A program made the position numbers and the translations under genes. The notes beneath the pieces were generated by a model. That model was not told the origin of the DNA. It searched no databases and saw nothing but the letters and a program-made list of their open reading frames with translations. A stretch of DNA of 64,000 nucleotides from Oceanibaculum indicum P24 (GTDB lineage: Bacteria > Pseudomonadota > Alphaproteobacteria > Oceanibaculales > Oceanibaculaceae), in NCBI RefSeq assembly GCF_000299935.1, contig NZ_AMRL01000007.1, positions 62,001 through 126,000 of the forward strand, in the 5' to 3' direction. Shown in pieces: positions 45,643 to 54,251 of this stretch (its first letter is position 1; the number at the start of each line of letters is the position of its first letter).

Positions 45643-46266
45643 ATGAAACGGCTTATCAAATTCGGCCTGGCCCTGGCGGCCCTGGCCTTCGTCGTCCCGG
45701 CCGCGCAGGCGCAGACGACCGAGACATTCACCGCGACTGCCACGGTGGCCAGCAGCCTGACCATCACCCAGAACACGGCGCTCAGCTTTGGCAATCTGGT
45801 TGTCATTCAGGACGGCACCAACGCCGCCGCGGCGACCCTCAGCGCAGCCGGCGTCTTCACGAGGGCGGCACAGGTGGGTACGGAAAACCTGATCCAGACC
45901 GGTACGCCGACCCCCGGCAACTTCACGGTCAACACCGGCGTTGCCAGCTTCGTGAACGTCCAGGTGACCTTCCCGAGTGCCGCGATCACCCTGACCAACG
46001 GCGCTGCCCCTCCGGGTAACGGCACCTTCTCCGTCGGTACCTTCACCGTTGCCGCGCCGACCGCCGGCACGCTGGGTGGCACCACGACGACGGTGGGTGC
46101 CTGTAACACGGCCATCGCCGCCGGCAACCCCTGCCAGTACACCACCAGCAACGGCGGTCTCGTGACCTTCCCGCTGGGTGCGACCATCACCGTCGGTTCG
46201 GCGACCGCCACCTTCATCGACGGCACCTACTCGGGCAATTTCGACCTGACCGCCGCCTTCTACTGA
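45643..46266 (+). CDS. DUF4402 pilin-like secreted protein
   Basis: 207 residues with a signal peptide (about 1-24, AQA before QTTETF). The mature part is Thr/Ala/Gly/Val-rich beta structure with the DUF4402 C-terminal ATFIDGTYSGNFDLTAAFY. Two close cysteines (GACNTAIAAGNPC) may form a disulfide. DUF4402 proteins are thought to be fimbrial subunits. ATG 45643 follows a GGAGGAGG site. It is the first gene of an operon with a second DUF4402 gene, a PapD-like chaperone and a large usher-like protein. Confidence 0.85.
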   Translation: MKRLIKFGLALAALAFVVPAAQAQTTETFTATATVASSLTITQNTALSFGNLVVIQDGTNAAAATLSAAGVFTRAAQVGTENLIQTGTPTPGNFTVNTGVASFVNVQVTFPSAAITLTNGAAPPGNGTFSVGTFTVAAPTAGTLGGTTTTVGACNTAIAAGNPCQYTTSNGGLVTFPLGATITVGSATATFIDGTYSGNFDLTAAFY

Positions 46267-46284
46267 TGCGGCCTTTTCGCTGAA

Positions 46285-46770
46285 ATGGCTCCCAGAATGG
46301 CCGCCATCGCCTTATCCGGGGCGGTGGCGGCTTTCGCCTGTCCGGCCGGATTTTTACCAGCCGCCGCCCAGACCGTGGTGGAGCTGGACCCGCTGAGCTT
46401 CGGCACCTTCGTCGTGCCGTCGAACGCGGCGGTCAGTACGCTCACGGTGCCGCTGAACGGCTCGGTCTCCACTACCGGCAGCATCATCGCGCTGACGCAG
46501 GGCATAGCCGGCCGCTACCGGGTTGGTGGCCTGCCGGGCAACGCCATTGTCGATATCGACATCACGGCGGCCCCGCTGTTCGGCCCGGCCCTGCCACCCA
46601 GCCAGTATTTCCAGATCACCGCCTTCGACCATCCGCCGACCGTCACCACCAATGCCAGCGGGACAGCGACCTTCCGGCTGGGGGCGACGCTGTCCACCTC
46701 GGGCAGTGGCGTGCCTTACACGGACAGCACCTATACCGGCACCATCGACGTCACGGTAACGCTGCAATAG
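46285..46770 (+). CDS. Second DUF4402 pilin-like protein
   Basis: 161 residues with a signal peptide (about 1-28, AAAQ region). The beta-rich body ends in PYTDSTYTGTIDVTVTLQ, the DUF4402 C-terminal pattern. It has no cysteine in the mature part, unlike the first subunit. It begins 18 bases after that gene and may be a minor subunit, adaptor or tip protein. Confidence 0.8.
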   Translation: MAPRMAAIALSGAVAAFACPAGFLPAAAQTVVELDPLSFGTFVVPSNAAVSTLTVPLNGSVSTTGSIIALTQGIAGRYRVGGLPGNAIVDIDITAAPLFGPALPPSQYFQITAFDHPPTVTTNASGTATFRLGATLSTSGSGVPYTDSTYTGTIDVTVTLQ

Positions 46771-46784
46771 AGGCAGGCCAGCAT

Positions 46785-47576
46785 ATGCGCGGACTCTCCC
46801 TTCTGTTCTTTCTTCTTATCTCCCTGGCCCTGCTGCTGCCAGCACCGGCTGCCGCCGATCTGCTGATCACCCCGAAGCGCCTCGTGCTCGACAGCCAGAG
46901 CCGCGACGGCATCTTCCGGCTGGTGAACACCAGCGATCGCGCCCAGAGCTACGAACTGGTCTGGCAGCAATTGCGCATGAACGAGATGGGAACCCTGGAC
47001 GATATGGGCGAGAACGCCGCCGGGGCTGCCAGCCGGCTGCTGCTGCTGGCGCCGACACGGGTAACGCTGCAGCCGGGCGAGCGGCAGACGGTACGGCTGA
47101 CCCCGCGCCTGCCGGAAGGTCTGCCGGAGGGCGAGTACATGTCGCACCTGCTGTTCCGCCCGGTCACACCGCCGCCGCCGCCGAGCAGCGTCACCGGGCA
47201 GGGGGCGGAGATGCAGCTTGCCGTGCGCGTCGGCTTCTCGATCCCGGTCTTCCTGCGCCATGGCAACCTGTCCGCCCAGGCCGCCATCCGCCCCATCGGC
47301 ATCGACGCTAATGGCGTGACTGTCGAAATGCGCCGCGAAGGCACGGCCAGCATCTTCGGCAATCTGTCGATGTTCTGGGGCCAGCCAGGCCGGGACGGGC
47401 TACAGGTCGGTCGGCTCGACAGCGTTGCCATCTACGCCAACCTCACCCAGCGCACGGTGACCGTGCCGTTCGACCCGGCCAGCGGCGTCACCGTTGGGGC
47501 CGGGCTGCTGATGGTCCGATATACCGACCCGGACAGCAATGCGGTGCTGGCCGAATCGACCGTCCGCCTGGAATGA
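46785..47576 (+). CDS. Periplasmic fimbrial chaperone (PapD-like)
   Basis: 263 residues with a signal peptide (about 1-24, AAA before DLLITPKRLV). Two Ig-like domains: the first (about 25-145) has the family VFRLVNTS-like and QPGERQTVRL segments and an MSHLLFRPV strand. The second contains LTQRTVTVPFDPASG. It should bind the DUF4402 subunits by donor-strand complementation and hand them to the usher-like protein. It starts 14 bases after the second pilin stop. Confidence 0.85.
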   Translation: MRGLSLLFFLLISLALLLPAPAAADLLITPKRLVLDSQSRDGIFRLVNTSDRAQSYELVWQQLRMNEMGTLDDMGENAAGAASRLLLLAPTRVTLQPGERQTVRLTPRLPEGLPEGEYMSHLLFRPVTPPPPPSSVTGQGAEMQLAVRVGFSIPVFLRHGNLSAQAAIRPIGIDANGVTVEMRREGTASIFGNLSMFWGQPGRDGLQVGRLDSVAIYANLTQRTVTVPFDPASGVTVGAGLLMVRYTDPDSNAVLAESTVRLE

Positions 47577-47583
47577 CGCCGGC

Positions 47584-50500
47584 ATGCGGGGGGAGGGCCG
47601 ATATCGGGTAACCGGCGGCGGGGTAATCCTCGCCGCGCTGCTGTCCGTTACCGGTTCCGCCGCCGCCAACACGACCGATCCGATGGAAAAGCTGCTCCGC
47701 GACTTCTATCAGCGCGTGGCACCGGTCTATGGTGCCCCTCAACCTGCTGGGCAACCCACCACCCAACCTGATGCGCCGCCGCACCTGCCGGATGCCGCCC
47801 CGGCCCTGCGGACGGTACCGGCTGATCCGGGCCGCCTGGCGCGTCCCGCCTCCACCGGCGCCAGCCGGGTGCCGGACGGCACGGTACTGCTGCTAACCGT
47901 GCGTATCGATCGGGACCGGCTGGTGGAGCCGCTGATGGTCGTGACCGAGGGCAACGGCTTCCGGGTCGATCTGGGCAGCTTCGTGCAGGCCTTCGAATTC
48001 CCGATCCTGGTCGATGCCGGGCAGGGCCGCGCCGAGGGCTGGTTCATCAGCCCGGACAATGATTTCCGACTCGACCTTGGGGCTGGAACCGTAACCAGCC
48101 GGGGGCAGACACGGGCGCTGCGCGCGGGGGAGGTGGTGCGCAGCGACGGCGCGTTGATGATCGGCGACTGGGTGCTGAAAGAATGGTTCGGGCTGGAGGC
48201 GACGCCCAATCTGGCCGATCTGGAATTGCGCATCGAGGCGGATGAACTGCTACCCTTCCAGCAGCGCCAGCGCCGCGAGCAGCGCTTCACCCAGCGCCAG
48301 AGCTATTCGACGCCGCGCGCCACCCTGCCGCCGGCACCGGAAGGGCGGCCGCTGGTCGGCCCGCCGGTTGTCGATCTGTTGGCCTCCAGCCGGCTGACCG
48401 GCGGCGACAATCAGGAAACCCGGGTTGGCGGTAACTACGCCGCTACCGTCGGCGCGGGGCTGCTGGGCGGAGCCTTCGCTGCCTATCTGTCGGGTGACGA
48501 GAATGAGCCGCTGTCCTCCGCCCGCGCCAACCTGTCCTATTACGATCCGGACGGGCTGGCTGGCCTCGGCCTCGTGACGCAGGCGCGGTTCGGCGATATC
48601 TCCGGCTTTGCCACCACGCTGCTGGCCCCCAGCGCCAGCGGTCAGGGCGTTTATCTCAGCAACCTGCCGGTCGGCGCGCAGCTGCGCAGCGACGCCACCA
48701 CGATCAGCGGCGATGCGTTGCCCGGCTATGATGTGGAGCTGTACCGCGACGAGCAGCTGGTCGGCTTCCAGCGGGTCGGCGAGAACGGCCAATATATCTT
48801 CGAGAATGTGGAACTGTTCGCCGGCGAGAATCGCTTCCGCATCGTGCGCTACGGCCCGCAGGGGCAGATCGAGGAGGAAACCCGCACGGTCACTGCCGGC
48901 GGCGAGATTGGCGGCGTGCCGCTGACCTACCAGTTCGCCGCCTCGATGATCGATGACGGGCCGGACGAGGGCGCGCTGCAATCCAGCCTGGCGACCCGCC
49001 TGGCCGTCGGCGGCGGAGTGGCCGTGCTGGCCAGCGCCGGCACCACCGAATATCGCGGCGAACGCGTCAGTGACGCCCTTCTGGGCGGGCAATATCGCGT
49101 CGGCACCTTCCTGATGGAGGGGCTGGCGGGGCGCGATACGCTGGGCCGGACACTCGGCCGTGCCGCCGTGCAGACGCGCATCGGTACGGATTCGCTTCGC
49201 TTCAGCCATGAGGTGCGGCCTGAATCGCTGCGCCCGGAACTGGGCAACCGCCGACGCACGGAGATCGCGCTGAGCGGCTATGTGCAGGGGCCGGTGCTGG
49301 GCCTGCCCTATCTGCGCTATACGGTGGGGGCGGAGGATGTCAGCGATTCGGTCGTGGAAGAGGCGCGCTCCCTGACCGGCAAGCTGGGCACCCAAATCGG
49401 CCGCTTCACCCTGAACAACGACCTGCTGTGGACACAAAGCAAGGAACGTCCGACGGAGTTTCGCGCCGGTCGCGAGGGCACGGACCTGAATGTGGTGCAT
49501 CAGGCCAGCTTCCCGCTTGGCCAGCTGCGCAACCGGTTCCGCCTCGGCTACCGCGCCGCGCCGGATTTCGAGATGACCGAGTTCCAGGCCAATTCGCTGT
49601 GGCTGATCGAGCGGGACTTCACCGCCGAGATGGATGTCCGCCACCGTTTCGAGACTGACCTGACCCGCGTGCAGGCGCGGCTGAACTACGATATGGGCAG
49701 CGTCGTGCTCAGCCCGCGCCTAAGTTACGACAATAACGGCGTCTATGGCGCCTTCCTGGACCTGCGCCTGTCCACCGGCATCGAGCCGATGACCGGCAAT
49801 GTCAGGATGCAGAGCCGCCCCGCCGCCAATGACGGCTCCATCGCCGTGCAGGTGTTCCTGGACGAGAACGAGAATGGCGTGTTCGACCCCGGCGAGGAAC
49901 AGCTGGAAGGGGTGGAGGTGCAGGCGCTGCAGGCGCGCCGTTCGGCACTGACCGATTCGACCGGCATCGCCATCCTGCGCAATGTCCAGCCCTTCGAGAC
50001 CAGCGATGTGCGCATCATCCCCTCGACCCTGCCGGAAACCCACCTGCAGCCGGGTGTGGAGGGCTATTCCGCACGGCTGCTGCCCGGCGGCACGCAGAAC
50101 ATGATCCTGCCGGTGGTGCGCAGCTGGACAGTGGAGGGCCGGGCGCTCAGCACCACCGCACAGGGCGAGGCGGTGCCGCTGCCGGGCATTGACGTTGTCG
50201 TCATGGACCGCGACAGCGGGGAGGTGGTTGCCAGCACCACGACGCTGGGCGATGGCAGCTACAGCATTACCGGGCTGCGTCAGGGCAGCTACCGCATATC
50301 CCTGTCGGCGGAGTCGCTGGGCAGCCGGCTGGCTCCCGCCTATGCCCGGCCGCTGCTGACCGATGTGCGGGAGACCACCTATCACGCGGTCGATCTGCTG
50401 GCCGTCGAGCCGGGAGCCCCGGCCCATTATCCGCCGCTGCGCCGCGCCAGCGGGCCGGGGCCGCTGATGCTGCCGCTGGGCGCCAGTGCGTCCGACATCA

Positions 50501-50853
50501 GGACGCCAGAACCGGAGGCATCCCGCCAGGTGATCGCGGTGCGTGTCGGCCAATACCGATCCCGCTTGGCGCTGGTCATGGGCTGGTCGGAGCTGGTGGA
50601 GCGCACCGGCCCGCTGCTGGCCGGGCTGGTGCCGGTGCTGTCGCCCAGCGAGGAAGCCCGGCTGCTGGCCGACCGCACCTCGCTGTTCCCGCTGCGGCTG
50701 GGGCCGCTGGTTAACCGTGACGCGGCGGAGCTGCTGTGCGATCTGCTGCGCCAGATCGGTCGGTCCTGCGTGCCGGCGCTGGTGGACTGGCAGGAAGACC
50801 GCATCGCCGAGCATCCGCCCGCCGCGCTGAAAGCCGCCAGCGCCACGCGGTGA
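47584..50853 (+). CDS. Large usher-like outer-membrane protein with C-terminal SPOR-like domain
   Basis: 1089 residues, larger than ordinary ushers. Signal peptide about 1-30; a Pro-rich linker; an N-terminal domain; a long beta-barrel-like region (about 270-740) with segments such as GYDVELYRDEQLVGFQRVGE followed by FENVELFAGENRFRIVRYGP, which recall usher plug regions; a segment with VFLDENENGVFDPGEEQLEG, like Ca-binding SdrD or carboxypeptidase-regulatory repeats; a second such repeat (GSYSITGLRQGSYRISL); and a C-terminal SPOR-like domain (about 981-1065) with two cysteines. ATG 47584 is chosen because it gives the signal peptide and follows the chaperone stop; an ATG at 47539 lies inside the chaperone gene. 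Confidence 0.75.
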   Translation: MRGEGRYRVTGGGVILAALLSVTGSAAANTTDPMEKLLRDFYQRVAPVYGAPQPAGQPTTQPDAPPHLPDAAPALRTVPADPGRLARPASTGASRVPDGTVLLLTVRIDRDRLVEPLMVVTEGNGFRVDLGSFVQAFEFPILVDAGQGRAEGWFISPDNDFRLDLGAGTVTSRGQTRALRAGEVVRSDGALMIGDWVLKEWFGLEATPNLADLELRIEADELLPFQQRQRREQRFTQRQSYSTPRATLPPAPEGRPLVGPPVVDLLASSRLTGGDNQETRVGGNYAATVGAGLLGGAFAAYLSGDENEPLSSARANLSYYDPDGLAGLGLVTQARFGDISGFATTLLAPSASGQGVYLSNLPVGAQLRSDATTISGDALPGYDVELYRDEQLVGFQRVGENGQYIFENVELFAGENRFRIVRYGPQGQIEEETRTVTAGGEIGGVPLTYQFAASMIDDGPDEGALQSSLATRLAVGGGVAVLASAGTTEYRGERVSDALLGGQYRVGTFLMEGLAGRDTLGRTLGRAAVQTRIGTDSLRFSHEVRPESLRPELGNRRRTEIALSGYVQGPVLGLPYLRYTVGAEDVSDSVVEEARSLTGKLGTQIGRFTLNNDLLWTQSKERPTEFRAGREGTDLNVVHQASFPLGQLRNRFRLGYRAAPDFEMTEFQANSLWLIERDFTAEMDVRHRFETDLTRVQARLNYDMGSVVLSPRLSYDNNGVYGAFLDLRLSTGIEPMTGNVRMQSRPAANDGSIAVQVFLDENENGVFDPGEEQLEGVEVQALQARRSALTDSTGIAILRNVQPFETSDVRIIPSTLPETHLQPGVEGYSARLLPGGTQNMILPVVRSWTVEGRALSTTAQGEAVPLPGIDVVVMDRDSGEVVASTTTLGDGSYSITGLRQGSYRISLSAESLGSRLAPAYARPLLTDVRETTYHAVDLLAVEPGAPAHYPPLRRASGPGPLMLPLGASASDIRTPEPEASRQVIAVRVGQYRSRLALVMGWSELVERTGPLLAGLVPVLSPSEEARLLADRTSLFPLRLGPLVNRDAAELLCDLLRQIGRSCVPALVDWQEDRIAEHPPAALKAASATR

Positions 50854-50944
50854 GGGAGGGGGATTGGCGGCGGCGTGCGGCGGGTCTATAACCGGCGACC
50901 TGTCTTTTCCGCTTTCAACTTCCCGCCTGAAAAGGACCGCCGCC

Positions 50945-51904
50945 ATGGCCGCCAAGAGCTACCCGGTCGAGCTGACCGCGCCCGACATCGAGCCCTATCG
51001 CAAGGGCAATACCGGCATCGAGTTCGTCACCAGCTTCGACAGCGGCGTGCCCGGCCCGCATGTGGCGATCAACGCCATCACCCACGGCAACGAGATCTGC
51101 GGCGCCATCGCGCTGGATACGCTGCTGAAGCAGGGCGTGCGCCCGGTGAAGGGCAAGCTCAGCTTCGCCTTCGTGAACCACATGGCCTACAGCCGGTTCG
51201 ATCCGGCCAACCCGGATGCCTCGCGCTTCGTCGATGAGGATTTCAACCGGGTCTGGGTCGAGGACCGGCTGGACGGCAAGGAGGACACAGTGGAACTGCG
51301 CCGCGCGCGGGAACTGCGGCCGTTCTTCGACAGCGTTGACCTGCTGCTCGATATCCATTCGCTGGGCACCTATTCCAAGCCGCTGATGATCTGCCACGGG
51401 CTGGAGAAGGAGCGCAACTTTGCCGCCGAGGTGAATTTCCCCGCCTACATCATGTGCGGTTCCGGCCATATCGTCGGCAAGCGCATCATCGAATACACGC
51501 CGTTCAACGATCCGAAGAACGGCAAGGTGGCGCTGCTGGTGGAATCCGGCCAGCACTGGGCGGCCTCCTCGGGCCGCGTGGCGATGGACACGGCGATGCA
51601 TTTCCTGCGCGTGGCCGGCGTGGTCGATCCCGCCGTCATCGAGCGCAACCTGTCGCCGGAGGGCAAGAACCCGCCGAAGGCACAGATCTGGGAAGTGACC
51701 GGCGGCCTGACCGCCAAGACCGAGGATTTCCGCTTCGCCGAGGAATATATCGGCATGGAGGTCATCGAAAAGGCCGGCACCCCCATCGCCTATGATGGCG
51801 GCGAGACGCTGGTGACGCCGCATGATGACTGCCTGCTGATGATGCCGAGCTACAAGCAGGGTGTCGGCATGCGCAAGCTGCGGCTGTGCCGCCGCATCGG
51901 CTGA
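50945..51904 (+). CDS. Succinylglutamate desuccinylase/aspartoacylase family protein
   Basis: 319 residues. The zinc site is visible: His47 and Glu50 (ITHGNEICG) and His138 (LLLDIHSLG). The DEDFNRVW motif (97-104) is the family DxNRxF site. Such enzymes remove an acyl group from an amino acid (N-acetylaspartate, N-succinylglutamate) or act on related amides; the substrate is unknown. The frame is open further upstream, but ATG 50945 gives the usual N-terminus. It stands alone between the usher gene and the convergent hutD-like gene. Confidence 0.87.
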   Translation: MAAKSYPVELTAPDIEPYRKGNTGIEFVTSFDSGVPGPHVAINAITHGNEICGAIALDTLLKQGVRPVKGKLSFAFVNHMAYSRFDPANPDASRFVDEDFNRVWVEDRLDGKEDTVELRRARELRPFFDSVDLLLDIHSLGTYSKPLMICHGLEKERNFAAEVNFPAYIMCGSGHIVGKRIIEYTPFNDPKNGKVALLVESGQHWAASSGRVAMDTAMHFLRVAGVVDPAVIERNLSPEGKNPPKAQIWEVTGGLTAKTEDFRFAEEYIGMEVIEKAGTPIAYDGGETLVTPHDDCLLMMPSYKQGVGMRKLRLCRRIG

Positions 51905-51913
51905 GGCTTCGCT

Positions 51914-52474
51914 TCAGTCGCGAAAGATATCGATCAGAAATACCGTGGAGGCCGCGCTGCAGTGCAGGGCGGCCTTTTCGGTGTCTTCGATCAGCGCGCA
52001 GTCCAGCGGGCCAAGGCTGGCGCCGCCGATCCCGATCCCGCCGGTATGGCACAGAACGAGCAGGGTTCCGGTCACGCTGACCTGCAACTCGCCTTGAAAC
52101 CGTACCCGCCGCATCATATGCGTGCAGCTGGTACGCCGCGTCATGATGTTCAGATTGCTGACCGGCCCATCCAGCAACCTGCCCTCGGCGGGGCGGTCGG
52201 CGGCGAAGCGATGCGGTGCCGAGTCTTGGTCGAGCGTCACCGGCCTCTCGCCTTCTACCGCAAGCGTCAGGCCAGAGCCCTCGATTACTGACAGGGTGCG
52301 CAAGATGCCCGGAAAGGCGGAGAAGGGGGCATCCGCCTCCATGCGGGCGATGGACAGCCGCCAGTCGAAATCCTCCAGCCCGGCACCGGCCGGTGCGGCG
52401 GCGATTTCGGTGGTCGTGCCCTGGCCATTCTTCCACGGCATCGGGCTTCTGTCGGCATATCGGAAAATCTGCAT
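51914..52474 (-). CDS. HutD/Ves family protein
   Basis: 186 residues with MQIFRYADRSPMPWKNGQGTTTEIA at the N-terminus (two pieces), the HutD hallmark, then a cupin fold. HutD helps limit histidine utilisation in pseudomonads; no hut genes are near. A GTG at 52489 is an alternative start. It is the last of four minus-strand genes with Atu4866, CMD and SDR, though 73 bases separate it from the next. Confidence 0.85.
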   Translation of the reverse strand: MQIFRYADRSPMPWKNGQGTTTEIAAAPAGAGLEDFDWRLSIARMEADAPFSAFPGILRTLSVIEGSGLTLAVEGERPVTLDQDSAPHRFAADRPAEGRLLDGPVSNLNIMTRRTSCTHMMRRVRFQGELQVSVTGTLLVLCHTGGIGIGGASLGPLDCALIEDTEKAALHCSAASTVFLIDIFRD

Positions 52475-52547
52475 GGCGGCTTTTCCCACGTCATGGGCGG
52501 GAAGGGAAGGGGGGAGGCGGATCGAACAGACCCGCCCCCCATCTGTC

Positions 52548-52931
52548 TTAGCGGCGGTGGAAGATCATCCCGCCATGATGCAGCGTGTTCTCGTCCACGA
52601 AGGTGCCGTCGGCGGTGAAGCCGGTATCGTCCCAATAGTCGATATGGGTGCCGGTCACCTCGTAGCGGCCCTGATAGGCCTTCTCGCGGCTGCCGCGCGC
52701 CTCGACATAGCGGTTGTTCGGCAGCAGTTCGTGGCGGATATGGCCGTCCGGCGTGACCCACATCCCGACATAGGGATGGTCCTGGGCGACCTGCGCGGCG
52801 GCGGGCTGATTGGTGGTCGTCTGGGTATTCATCTGGGCATGACCTTTCTGGATGGGAAGCAGGGCCGCACCGGCGAGGAGCACGGCGGCAAGCAGGGATG
52901 CGGTGGGCAGATACAGGGGAGGCGTCTTCAT
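52548..52931 (-). CDS. Atu4866-domain secreted protein
   Basis: 127 residues with a signal peptide (about 1-33, GHA before QMNTQ) and one Atu4866 domain (about 52-127: HPYVGMWVTPDGHIRHELL, GRYEVTGTHIDYWDDTGFTADG in two parts). The family is a small beta-barrel of unknown function, often found beside SDR and CMD genes in oxidoreductase clusters. It begins about 11 bases after the CMD stop. Confidence 0.85.
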   Translation of the reverse strand: MKTPPLYLPTASLLAAVLLAGAALLPIQKGHAQMNTQTTTNQPAAAQVAQDHPYVGMWVTPDGHIRHELLPNNRYVEARGSREKAYQGRYEVTGTHIDYWDDTGFTADGTFVDENTLHHGGMIFHRR

Positions 52932-52942
52932 CGGGCTTCTCC

Positions 52943-53398
52943 TCAGCGTCGTTCGGCGAACAGCTCGGACAGCGCCTGCGAGGCGGCGATGGCGCGCGGG
53001 AAGCCGCTGGTCACGGTGACGAGGTAGATCGCCTCCTTCAGCTCCTCCTCGGTGACGCCGATATTCAGCGCATAGCCGGCATGGACCCGCATGATGCCGG
53101 TCTCGCCCAGCGCGGCGAAGGCGGTGACGGCGGCGAGCTGGCGGGTGCGGTTGTCCAGCCCGTCGCGCGCCCAGACATCGCCCAGCGCATAGCCTTCCGT
53201 CGCCTCGGCCAGGAACGGGAATTCCTCGCGCATGCGCTCCAGGTTGGGCTGGGTCTGGCCGTTGTTCAGGCTGAGGATCACTTCGGCACCGCGCTGCTGG
53301 CGTTCCTCTGTGGTCCGCGATGGCGTTTGCGACAGGGCGGTTGCGGGGAGCGCCACGGTAAGCAGCAGGGCGGCGGCGATTTTGCGATGGGTCTTCAT
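52943..53398 (-). CDS. Carboxymuconolactone decarboxylase-family protein, exported
   Basis: 151 residues with an apparent signal peptide (about 1-24, ALS before QTPS), unusual for this family. The CMD core is clear (RTRQLAAVTAFAALGETGIMRVHAGYALNIGVTEEELKEAI in parts). It has the gamma-CMD-type His but no AhpD-like Cys pair, so it is not a peroxiredoxin-like form. ATG 53398 has an AAGGAGA site. Co-directional with the SDR gene 11 bases upstream. Substrate unknown. Confidence 0.83.
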   Translation of the reverse strand: MKTHRKIAAALLLTVALPATALSQTPSRTTEERQQRGAEVILSLNNGQTQPNLERMREEFPFLAEATEGYALGDVWARDGLDNRTRQLAAVTAFAALGETGIMRVHAGYALNIGVTEEELKEAIYLVTVTSGFPRAIAASQALSELFAERR

Positions 53399-53409
53399 GA
53401 TGGTCTCCT

Positions 53410-54135
53410 TCACTGGGTAGCGGTGGGACGGATGACGATCTCGTTCACATCGACATCGTCGGGCTCCGCGATGGCGTAACGCACGGCGCGGGCAATGGCG
53501 TCGGGCTGCAGCGCGATGGCGCGGTAGAGCTTCATCGCTTCTGCTGCGGTCGGGTCGGTGATGCTGTCGGCAAGCTCGCTCTCCACGACGCCGGGATGGA
53601 TGCAGGTGACGCGGATATCGTTATGTTCCTGCCGCAGCCCGTCGGAGATCGCGCGGACCGCATATTTGCTGGCGCAATAGACGGCCGCCGTCGGCACCAC
53701 GGACAGCGCACCGACGGAGGCGATGTTGACGATGTGGCCGGAGCCGCGCGCGGTCATTTCCGGCAGCACGGCGGCGATGCCATGCAGCGCGCCCTTGATG
53801 TTCACATCGACCATGCGGTCCCATTCTTCGACCTTCATCGCGGCCATCGGGGACAGCGGCATCACGCCGGCATTGTTGATGATGACATCGACCCGGCCCC
53901 AGGTCTGGCGCGCGGTCTCGGCAAAGGCGGCGACATCGGCGCGGTCGGTGACATCGACGCGGGCGATGGCGGCATCGCCGCCCTCGAAGTTGATTTCCTT
54001 GGCCAGCGATGCCAGCCGGTCGGTGCGGCGCGCGCCCAGCATCAGCTTCGCGCCGGCCCGGCCCAGTTCGCGGGCGATGCCGGCACCGATGCCGCTGGAG
54101 GCGCCGGTGATGAGGATGACCTTGTCGAGGGACAT
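53410..54135 (-). CDS. SDR-family oxidoreductase
   Basis: 241 residues, classical SDR: cofactor motif TGASSGIG (10-17), NNAG (87-90), catalytic Ser140 and Tyr153-x3-Lys157 (YCASK). LGARR after the second strand suggests NADP(H). It is the first gene of the minus-strand cluster and divergent from a LysR regulator, a usual arrangement for LysR-controlled SDR genes. Confidence 0.93.
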   Translation of the reverse strand: MSLDKVILITGASSGIGAGIARELGRAGAKLMLGARRTDRLASLAKEINFEGGDAAIARVDVTDRADVAAFAETARQTWGRVDVIINNAGVMPLSPMAAMKVEEWDRMVDVNIKGALHGIAAVLPEMTARGSGHIVNIASVGALSVVPTAAVYCASKYAVRAISDGLRQEHNDIRVTCIHPGVVESELADSITDPTAAEAMKLYRAIALQPDAIARAVRYAIAEPDDVDVNEIVIRPTATQ

Positions 54136-54219
54136 ATGCTTTCTCCACTGGTGTCGAAGTCCCGCATCGCGGGGTTGCCAGGAAGGTAAGCGCGGTTCAT
54201 TGTCGCGATAAGACGCTCA

Positions 54220-54241
54220 TTCTTTTCCATTAAGGAAAGAA
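54220..54241. promoter_or_regulatory. Near-palindrome in the SDR/LysR intergenic region
   Basis: TTCTTTTCC (54220-54228) and GGAAAGAA (54234-54241) form an imperfect inverted repeat in the 116-base gap between the divergent SDR and lysR genes, ending 11 bases before the lysR start. It is a candidate operator for the LysR protein. Confidence 0.45.
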
Positions 54242-54251
54242 AAACTAACCA

